From assembly GCA_029864805.1 (NCBI GenBank), contig JAOTSS010000050.1, forward strand, positions 1-13,498: 13,498 nt of DNA, given 5' to 3'. A program made the position numbers and the translations under genes. Within the stretch, counting starts at the first letter, position 1; each line of letters begins with the position of its first letter. This stretch comes from Candidatus Nitrosopumilus sp. (GTDB taxonomy: Archaea; Thermoproteota; Nitrososphaeria; Nitrososphaerales; Nitrosopumilaceae). Below the pieces are notes generated by a model. It did no database searches. It was not told the DNA's origin and saw nothing but the letters and a program-made list of their open reading frames with translations. Shown in pieces: positions 6,841 to 11,803 of the stretch.

Positions 6841-7269
6841 TTAATTTTCAGTAATTTTTACAAAATCATCTAAAATTTTCCCATAATCTTGCTCAAAGGT
6901 GTTTTTTCCAAATAAGCTTGAAATCTTTAATTTTCCTTTAATTTTTAAATCAACTTCAACTATAATTTTTGTTCCAATTTCAAGTTCAATGAATTTTTCT
7001 TTGAACACACTTCCTTTTGCATCACCTCCAATTACAAAAACATCATGAGATGCTGGAAAATCAGAGACATGTTTTGCCATAATTAGAAATTCCTTATCAC
7101 CAAGATTAAGATATTCTTCTACTACTGAGATATTGTTGCGAATTGAACGAACTCGAATTGATGGAAAGTGTTGTGGAAATAATTTTGAATAATTCTCAAA
7201 ATTTGAAAAAATCTCAAAAACAATGTCTCTTTTTGTATTAACTATTCTTTCTAAAGAAAATTTCGGCAA
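6841..7269 (-). CDS. SRPBCC (START/polyketide cyclase-like) protein
   Basis: 142 residues with the SRPBCC pattern: an initial strand (FSLERIVNTKRDIVFEIFSNFENYSKLFP) leading into a helix, alternating strands, and a long C-terminal helix. These proteins form a cavity for hydrophobic ligands; Coq10-type members bind quinones. The start is TTG (7267-7269), 7 bp after the ubiX stop, with no nearby ATG, so cotranslation with ubiX is likely. Pairing with ubiX suggests a role in quinone or other hydrophobic-ligand metabolism, but this is inferred from position. No catalytic residues can be assigned. Confidence 0.7.
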   Translation of the reverse strand: MPKFSLERIVNTKRDIVFEIFSNFENYSKLFPQHFPSIRVRSIRNNISVVEEYLNLGDKEFLIMAKHVSDFPASHDVFVIGGDAKGSVFKEKFIELEIGTKIIVEVDLKIKGKLKISSLFGKNTFEQDYGKILDDFVKITEN

Positions 7270-7276
7270 TTATAGT

Positions 7277-7834
7277 TTACAATGTACCCCATCGAGGGTA
7301 TAAATTGTGCTCTATGTCAAATTGATCCAAACACTTGCCAACACCATGATTTACAATATCATCAATGGATTTAGGTTTAGTATAGAATTCAGTTACTGGA
7401 GGCAAAATTATAATTCCCAGTCTAGAAAGCTTTAGCATATTTTCTAAATGTATTGCAGATAAGGGAGTCTCCCTTACCATTAAAATTAATTTCCTAGATT
7501 CCTTTATTGTAACACCAGCAGCTCGTGCAATTAATGTGTCATCATATCCATTAGCAATTGCAGCCAAAGTTTTCATACTACATGGAGATACAATCATACC
7601 ATCAATCCTGTGGGTGCCACTAGAAACACTAGATGCCATATTTTTTTCATCAGAAATATTAGACGCAAGAGATTTTACATAATCAATAGAATGATCAGTC
7701 TCCATTGAGATACATTTTTCAGCCCACTCAGACATAATCAAATGTGTTTCAATGTTTAATTTCTTGAGGGTTTCTAGCATTCTTATCCCATAGATTACAC
7801 CAGTACTGCCAGTAATTCCAATTACTAATTTCAA
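7277..7834 (-). CDS. ubiX: Flavin prenyltransferase, UbiX/Pad1 family
   Basis: 185 residues, the usual family length. UbiX joins a dimethylallyl group to FMN, making the prenylated FMN that UbiD-type decarboxylases need. Visible landmarks are the Rossmann-like start VIGITGSTGVIYG (GSTG in place of the common GASG), SEWAEK with the phosphate-contact Ser36, DGMIVSPCSMKTLAAIANG (79-96), RAAGVTIKESRKLILMVRETPLS (103-126), HLENMLKLS (129-137) and a final RW. The start is TTG (7832-7834), since a TAG closes the frame a few codons upstream. A TATA-like box lies about 27 nt upstream. No ubiD is visible in this window. Confidence 0.93.
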   Translation of the reverse strand: MKLVIGITGSTGVIYGIRMLETLKKLNIETHLIMSEWAEKCISMETDHSIDYVKSLASNISDEKNMASSVSSGTHRIDGMIVSPCSMKTLAAIANGYDDTLIARAAGVTIKESRKLILMVRETPLSAIHLENMLKLSRLGIIILPPVTEFYTKPKSIDDIVNHGVGKCLDQFDIEHNLYPRWGTL

Positions 7835-7856
7835 TAATTTGTCTTCTAAAGTATAG

Positions 7857-7864
7857 TATTTTAT
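7857..7864 (-). promoter_or_regulatory. TATA-like box for ubiX
   Basis: ATAAAATA on the reverse strand is centred about 27 nt before the TTG of ubiX. A second A/T box (ACTATACT) lies closer, so the exact position is uncertain. Confidence 0.35.
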
Positions 7865-7891
7865 GTATTAGATATGCACAAATTCTTGGCA

Positions 7892-8119
7892 CTAGGTATT
7901 TTGAGGATTGTCAGATTCGGTAAATTCTTGTAATTCTTTATTCATTTTTCGTCGTTTAAGCCATAATGAAATTCCACCCACGGCCATTGCAGTTAACAGA
8001 ATAACTCCAGCCATTTGAAGTTCAAAATGATACAACATGTCTAAAAACAGGTATCTACATGGGAAAAATCTTGTGATTTCGATCCGATCTTGAAAATTAG
8101 CTATATTACCTCCTATCAT
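7892..8119 (-). CDS. Small one-helix membrane protein, start uncertain
   Basis: The longest form is 75 residues from ATG 8119. The convincing part is residues 36-75: a hydrophobic helix (MAGVILLTAMAVGGISLW), a positive cluster KRRK, and an acidic tail (KELQEFTESDNPQNT). Internal ATGs at 8038 (48 aa) and 8014 (40 aa) are realistic alternatives. The first 27 residues of the long form are not membrane-like and overlap the probable purP promoter, so I favour the 48-aa form. The positive cluster puts the C-terminus in the cytoplasm. Family and function unknown. It is divergent from purP. Confidence 0.55.
   Translation of the reverse strand: MIGGNIANFQDRIEITRFFPCRYLFLDMLYHFELQMAGVILLTAMAVGGISLWLKRRKMNKELQEFTESDNPQNT
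8101..8108 (+). promoter_or_regulatory. TATA-like box for purP
   Basis: CTATATTA is centred about 26 nt before the GTG of purP, predicting a leaderless purP message. It lies inside the longest version of the divergent small membrane ORF, which argues for a shorter version of that protein. Confidence 0.5.
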
Positions 8120-8130
8120 CTAGGCATAAT

Positions 8131-9222
8131 GTGATTAAAAGTTCTGAGATAAAGAAAATAGTTAATGATTACTCAGATGTCAAAATAGGAGTCCTAGGAA
8201 GCCATTCTGCATTAGAGATTATGGATGGTGCAAAAGATGAAGATTTTCAAACCAAAGTTTTCTGCCAAAAGGGAAGAGAGGGCCCATATCAAAGATTTAA
8301 CAGGATTGCAGATGAGATAATTGTTTTAGATAAATTCAAGGACATGACTTCGACCAAAAATCAGAAAATGTTACGTGATTCAAACACCATAATCGTTCCA
8401 CATAGATCACTTACTGTTTACCTTGGTTACAAAACAATTGAAAATTCATTCAAAGTACCTATTTTTGGAAATAGGAAGTTATTTCAAGCTGAAGAAAGGA
8501 CTGCAAAAAAAGGACAATATTATTTGCTAGAAAAAGCCAGAATAAAATACCCTAAATTATTCAAAGATCCAAAAAAAATCAACAAGCCATGTATAGTAAA
8601 AGTTCAAGAAAAAAACAGACCTTTAGAAAGAGCATTTTTCACAGTTTCATCATACAAAGATTTTGTAGAAAAATCAGAAGCAAAAATTAAACAAGGAGTT
8701 ATCTCAAGAAAAGATCTTGAAAAATCAAGTATTGAAGAATTAGCAGTTGGAACATATATGAATTTTAATTTCTTCCACACGCCAATTTCAAATCAAGTAG
8801 ATTTTATCGGAATTGAACGAAGATTGCAAACGAACATCCATGATTATAATGCACTTCCTGCAAAACAACAATTAGATATCGATATAGATTTGCAAAATAT
8901 CGAAGTAGGTCACACCCCTGCAAGCATAAGAGAATCTTTACTTGAAAAAGTCATAAAGATGGGAGACAAGTTTGTAGCAGCTGTAAAAAGAGAATATGCA
9001 CCAGGAATTATTGGGCCATTTTCACTTCAAAGCGTTATTACAAAAGATTTAGAGTTAGTTGTATATGATGTATCCTTAAGAGTTCCAGGAAACCCAATAG
9101 TTGCAACAACTAGCCCTTACACAAAATATCAATATGGCACGACATTTGGAGTCGGCAGAAGAATTGCCATGGAGATAAAACGAGCTCAAGAAGAAGGAAG
9201 ATTAGATGAGATAGTAACTTAA
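8131..9222 (+). CDS. purP: Formate-dependent FAICAR synthetase PurP
   Basis: Archaeal ATP-grasp enzyme: 5-formaminoimidazole-4-carboxamide ribotide is made from AICAR, formate and ATP. It replaces the folate-dependent AICAR transformylase half of PurH. 363 residues, the normal length. Landmarks are the N-terminal GVLGSHSALEI (20-30), CQKGREGPYQRF (45-56), IVPHRS (88-93), the strand-helix ATP-grasp region with CIVKVQE (154-160), FIGIERRLQTNIHD (225-238), GIIGPFSLQS (292-301) and LELVVYDVSLRVPGNP (307-322). The start is GTG; the overlapping ATG at 8129 meets TGA at once. T tracts at 9225-9230 and 9249-9255 probably end the transcript. With purSQL, purine genes occupy two loci in 5 kb. Confidence 0.95.
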   Translation: MIKSSEIKKIVNDYSDVKIGVLGSHSALEIMDGAKDEDFQTKVFCQKGREGPYQRFNRIADEIIVLDKFKDMTSTKNQKMLRDSNTIIVPHRSLTVYLGYKTIENSFKVPIFGNRKLFQAEERTAKKGQYYLLEKARIKYPKLFKDPKKINKPCIVKVQEKNRPLERAFFTVSSYKDFVEKSEAKIKQGVISRKDLEKSSIEELAVGTYMNFNFFHTPISNQVDFIGIERRLQTNIHDYNALPAKQQLDIDIDLQNIEVGHTPASIRESLLEKVIKMGDKFVAAVKREYAPGIIGPFSLQSVITKDLELVVYDVSLRVPGNPIVATTSPYTKYQYGTTFGVGRRIAMEIKRAQEEGRLDEIVT

Positions 9223-9224
9223 TC

Positions 9225-9255
9225 TTTTTTCATCAATTAAAGCTAAGATTTTTTT
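9225..9255 (+). terminator. T-tract terminator region after purP
   Basis: TTTTTT (9225-9230) begins 3 bases after the purP stop and TTTTTTT follows at 9249-9255. Oligo-T tracts on the coding strand are the usual archaeal intrinsic stop signal. Confidence 0.55.
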
Positions 9256-9316
9256 AATTACAAAAATCCACATTAAGATTACTGAAAAAGCATGAAATTA
9301 AAATCAAAGAAATTAA

Positions 9317-9430
9317 TGGCGCAAACCCCTAACTGCAGAACTCTGAGAGATTCCCTCTCATGGTCAAACGTCTAAACGTTTGATTGCCTTTTTTTCGTTC
9401 TGCGGGGCAGCGCAACTCAATCGCCAGATT
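9317..9430 (-). ncRNA. Candidate structured non-coding RNA, unidentified
   Basis: A G+C-rich island within a long A+T-rich spacer folds into a closed, branched structure. The terminal stem is TGGCG (9317-9321) with CGCCA (9422-9426). The inner stem is CCCC (9326-9329) with GGGG (9404-9407), continuing after a bulge as GCAGAAC (9335-9341) with GTTCTGC (9397-9403). Two hairpins sit inside: TGAGAG/CTCTCA (9344-9349, 9355-9360) and TCAAACGT/ACGTTTGA around a 4-base loop (9364-9383). The reverse strand is favoured: a TATA box at 9453-9460 places the start near 9430, just outside the terminal stem, T-rich sequence follows the 3' end, and the forward strand would carry an internal T7. It is not a tRNA or 5S rRNA, and no SRP or RNase P landmarks were seen. 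Confidence 0.6.
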
Positions 9431-9452
9431 TTTTAACTAACGACATCAATTA

Positions 9453-9460
9453 GTATAAAA
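9453..9460 (-). promoter_or_regulatory. TATA-like box for the structured RNA candidate
   Basis: The reverse strand reads TTTTATAC, centred about 26-27 nt before the predicted RNA start near 9430. No protein-coding frame follows it in that direction. Confidence 0.45.
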
Positions 9461-9638
9461 CATATAACTATTTAACATTTTATATGATTTTTTTGAAAAA
9501 AAGTAATTAAATATTATAAATTTTATTAAAGTACAAAAAATTATCACGAATGCGTATCACAAAGTGTAGATACCAAAATAACTCAACAGTAATCCACATA
9601 TTGAAATGTAGAAAAAATCATTCAAAAAAATTGAGGGG

Positions 9639-9753
9639 ATTGACGAACATCTAGATAAAAAAAATCAGAATAATTCATGCAAAGAAGAACAATAATGTAT
9701 AGACAGAAGATTATTCAGAAGCGATAAGAGAATATTTTACAAAAAGATATTGA
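9639..9753 (+). pseudogene. Remnant of a ribbon-helix-helix type DNA-binding protein
   Basis: One forward frame reads IDEHLDKK (from 9639). After a run of eight A (9657-9664) the next frame reads KIRIIHAKKNNNV, a TAG (9700-9702), then TEDYSEAIREYFTKRY and TGA (9751-9753). Joined, this resembles the short archaeal CopG/Arc-like regulators with the order 'IDEHLDKKIR.IHAK...YSEAIREYF'. Seven A instead of eight would restore the first junction. The N-terminal strand is not clearly visible upstream. The rest of 9460-9859 holds no convincing gene. Confidence 0.45.
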
Positions 9754-9859
9754 GAAGTATAAAAATATATTTTCAGCAAAAACTTTACAATTTTGTTAAT
9801 TGGTTAGATTGGGAATATATCGAATACCATTCGTTCTAATTTTGAATGATTAAAACGGT

Positions 9860-10195
9860 TTGACATTCAAAATGGAATTGCTGATGCCAATTAGCAATAC
9901 AAACTCTTTAGTGATCATTTATCAACAATATAATATGGGAAAAACTATTTTCATCAAAGAAATAATCACCATACTAAAAGAGCCAAGACTGTGTCCAACA
10001 TGCAAAAAAGAAGATAGATTGGGAAAGAATGTTGTTAGAGAGGAAAGATCAAATGGAAAGACCATTTTATGTTCCAGATGTGAGGCATTAATCGTAATCA
10101 CAAATCACAATCTAAAAAAAGTAGAATTATCATCGATTAAAGATAATACAATTATGCTAAAAGAGCCATATTTAATTAGAAAAGTTGGATATTAG
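9860..10195 (+). CDS. Small zinc-ribbon protein, unidentified
   Basis: Up to 111 residues, counted from TTG 9860; ATG starts at 9872, 9884 and 9935 are possible, and the last gives an 86-residue protein with all the recognisable parts. Two CxxC knuckles, CPTC (Cys45, Cys48) and CSRC (Cys71, Cys74), are 22 residues apart, the pattern of a four-Cys zinc ribbon, and the basic linker (KKEDRLGKNVVREERSNGK) would suit nucleic acid contact. The segment LKEP occurs twice, encoded by the same 12 bases. No family is recognised. The TAG stop overlaps the stop of the convergent gene by 3 bases. Confidence 0.6.
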   Translation: MTFKMELLMPISNTNSLVIIYQQYNMGKTIFIKEIITILKEPRLCPTCKKEDRLGKNVVREERSNGKTILCSRCEALIVITNHNLKKVELSSIKDNTIMLKEPYLIRKVGY

Positions 10196-10503
10196 TTTTT
10201 TGATTTTCCAAGTAATCCTAGAATAATATAATTTCGTACATTTGCAAATTCCCATTCTCTTAGATTTGCATTCACACATTCCTCTTTAATGATAAGCCCT
10301 GCCAAACCATGACTCCATATATGACGCTTAGTATCATAAACTTCAATAATTTTTCCATGTTTTGTAATTTTGATTGCACCGTGGCATCTTTGAATTACTT
10401 GTAACGCTACTCTTTGGTAGATTTTTTCAAAATTAACCATGTGATTAATATACAGAATCACATCAAAAAGGTTCTGATTTTTGATTGGATAATAATATAC
10501 CAT
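10192..10503 (-). CDS. Unidentified 103-residue protein
   Basis: A soluble basic protein with an ATG start. It combines an amphipathic N-terminal half (FDVILYINHMVNFEKIYQRVALQVIQRC) with a section HGAIKITKHGKIIEVYDTKRHIWSHG that looks like a beta hairpin, and a helical C-terminus. Cys and His residues (Cys40-His41, His61, His65, Cys76) are present but not in a known metal motif. An ATG at residue 22 is an alternative start. It is convergent with the zinc-ribbon gene, their stop codons interlocking (TTAG). I do not recognise a family. Confidence 0.65.
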   Translation of the reverse strand: MVYYYPIKNQNLFDVILYINHMVNFEKIYQRVALQVIQRCHGAIKITKHGKIIEVYDTKRHIWSHGLAGLIIKEECVNANLREWEFANVRNYIILGLLGKSKN

Positions 10504-10579
10504 AGAAATTACAAGAAAAATTGCTGATGATTAATCAACAAACTAAGCTAAAACTGATAGATGATGAGTTTGCCGAATT

Positions 10580-10711
10580 ATGAAGCATTTTAGAATAAAG
10601 TCAAGATTGCATATCAATAACACTGACCATCATGACAATAGGAGAAACAGAGATCTAGGATTGTCAATGTTGTCCAAACCAAACATAAGCATAAATAATG
10701 AAAACGCCTAA
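10580..10711 (+). CDS. Doubtful 43-residue ORF in the 10504-10751 spacer
   Basis: ATG at 10580 opens a basic, Asn-rich frame (MKHFRIKSRLHINNTDHHD...) ending in TAA. There is no clear TATA box at the leaderless distance and no recognisable family. Just upstream another frame (from ATG 10527) reads LIDDEFAEL before TGA, which could be a relic. I see nothing else in this spacer. Confidence 0.15.
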   Translation: MKHFRIKSRLHINNTDHHDNRRNRDLGLSMLSKPNISINNENA

Positions 10712-10751
10712 ATTATCACAACCAGTATTAGTGAGATTTGTATTAATCTAG

Positions 10752-10949
10752 ATGATGGGAGAACTGCCTGAAAAATTTCCAGAGTATGTTATTATGTACA
10801 AGACATTATCAAACCAAATCAAAACATTGGAAAAAAGAAAACAAAACGGACAAGAAAAAGATGAGATAGAACAAAAAATTCAAAATTATCATTTAGAACT
10901 ATTAAAAATCAAAAAAATGTTTCCAGAGTATTTTTTTGATGAAAATTAA
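10752..10949 (+). CDS. Small coiled-coil protein, unidentified
   Basis: 65 residues starting ATG-ATG. The centre (about 17-55) is a highly charged helix with hydrophobic residues spaced as in a coiled coil (LSNQIKTLEKRK...IEQKIQNYHLELLKIKK). The ends mirror each other: KFPEYVI near the N-terminus and MFPEYFF near the C-terminus. No membrane helix or catalytic motif. Family unknown. It ends immediately before the convergent His/Cys-tail gene, with no gap between the two stop codons. Confidence 0.6.
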   Translation: MMGELPEKFPEYVIMYKTLSNQIKTLEKRKQNGQEKDEIEQKIQNYHLELLKIKKMFPEYFFDEN

Positions 10950-11168
10950 TCATTCATGTGAGTGGTCATGTCCACAATTACATTGATGATCATCTGTTTG
11001 TGCAGACATTAGTTTTTGTACCATTTCATCGCGGATTTTAAGTAAATCTCCAACTTGAGCCTTTAGAGAGTCAGAAGTCCAATTTCTTTGACGAAGTTCC
11101 CTTACAACATCTATAATTTCCAGATCTACATTAAGTAAATTATCCATTAATTGTTCTTGTTCATTCAC
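10950..11168 (-). CDS. Small helical protein with a His/Cys metal-binding tail
   Basis: 72 residues. A mostly helical body (MDNLLNVDLEIIDVVRELRQRN...GDLLKIRDEMVQKLM) is followed by the tail HQCNCGHDHSHE, where His61, Cys63, Cys65, His67, His69 and His71 alternate as in a metal-binding or metal-storage sequence. Binding of copper, zinc or nickel is inferred from composition only. The start is GTG (11166-11168); an ATG at residue 8 is an alternative. An A/T-rich box (ATTTTATT) lies about 27 nt before the GTG. The family is not recognised. Confidence 0.7.
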   Translation of the reverse strand: MNEQEQLMDNLLNVDLEIIDVVRELRQRNWTSDSLKAQVGDLLKIRDEMVQKLMSAQTDDHQCNCGHDHSHE

Positions 11169-11225
11169 ATAATTTTACGAATACACTACAAATAAAATCA
11201 TTCTAATCATTAGAAAATTATAGAA

Positions 11226-11663
11226 CTATGCTTCCATGCTCTCTTTTAAAAGATTTTTTCTAACAAGTATAGGAATGTTGTAAAATGCTCCTAACGCCAT
11301 GGCATCTGAGGCTCTATAATTTCGCAACACAAGATCTTTCTTGCCGGTAAAATACAGATTTGCACGTAAAACCTCGCCGCTTTCATAGATTTTTACTTTA
11401 ACTAAAATCAATTCGTTTTCTTCACAAATCTCCTCAATCATCTTGTAAATTGATGGTATAGATTCTCCATCAGTGTCACTAAAACTTGAGATATGCCTAG
11501 CAATTTCACCCGAAAATGCTCTCATATGAAATTCTTTTCCATTATCAGCCTTTAGAACAACCATTCCTTCAACGGCATATGGATCAACAAATCCAACATA
11601 ATCAATTTTCACAGATTCATAATCAGGATCTTGCGCTTGATCAATTTCCATTATTTTACGCAT
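11226..11663 (-). CDS. DUF151 / bifunctional nuclease (BFN) domain protein
   Basis: 145 residues forming essentially one DUF151 domain. Landmarks are EGMVVLKADNGKEFHMRAFSGEIA (split around 32-55), SIPSIYKMIEEI (68-79), a strand LILVKVKIYESGEVLRANLYF and the most conserved block RNYRASDAMALG (114-125), followed by IPILVRKNLL. In plants and some bacteria, members of this family are reported to have nuclease activity or to bind DNA or RNA; the role in archaea is unsettled. The start is ATG, with TTTATAAA about 22 nt upstream. It is divergent from the CBS-TrkH gene, with a perfect palindrome between them. Confidence 0.85.
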   Translation of the reverse strand: MRKIMEIDQAQDPDYESVKIDYVGFVDPYAVEGMVVLKADNGKEFHMRAFSGEIARHISSFSDTDGESIPSIYKMIEEICEENELILVKVKIYESGEVLRANLYFTGKKDLVLRNYRASDAMALGAFYNIPILVRKNLLKESMEA

Positions 11664-11680
11664 AAACTACCGGTTTAGAG

Positions 11681-11688
11681 TTTATAAA
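11681..11688 (-). promoter_or_regulatory. TATA box for the DUF151 gene
   Basis: TTTATAAA, a consensus-like archaeal TATA box, is centred about 22 nt before the ATG at 11663. A leaderless or nearly leaderless transcript is expected. Confidence 0.5.
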
Positions 11689-11724
11689 GATAGCAACTTA
11701 ATAGATCAAAAATTTAAAAAAAAA

Positions 11725-11745
11725 GTATAAAAATTATTTTTATAC
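11725..11745. repeat. Perfect 9-bp inverted repeat between divergent genes
   Basis: GTATAAAAA (11725-11733) and TTTTTATAC (11737-11745) are exact complements separated by TTA. The centre is almost equidistant from the two divergent start codons (72 and 69 bp) and lies outside both core TATA boxes, as an operator would. Being A/T only apart from the ends, it could also arise by chance or act as an extra bidirectional TATA. Confidence 0.6.
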
Positions 11746-11773
11746 GATTAAAATTTTTCCTCTTACCCCAAAT

Positions 11774-11782
11774 TATTTAAAA
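11774..11782 (+). promoter_or_regulatory. TATA-like box for the CBS-TrkH gene
   Basis: TATTTAAAA is centred about 26 nt before the ATG at 11804, predicting a leaderless message. Confidence 0.5.
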
Positions 11783-11803
11783 TGAACAGCTGTGGGTAGC
11801 TTA

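Noticed and set aside
9389..9395. T7 after a perfect hairpin (9364-9383) read as a forward-strand intrinsic terminator
   Set aside because: It lies inside the larger closed fold, purP already has T tracts 3 bases after its stop, and a reverse-strand promoter fits the whole structure better. It remains a fallback reading.
10527..10595. Possible second DUF6659 remnant (LIDDEFAEL, TGA, SILE)
   Set aside because: Only about a dozen residues fit and the downstream sequence shows no family motif in any frame.
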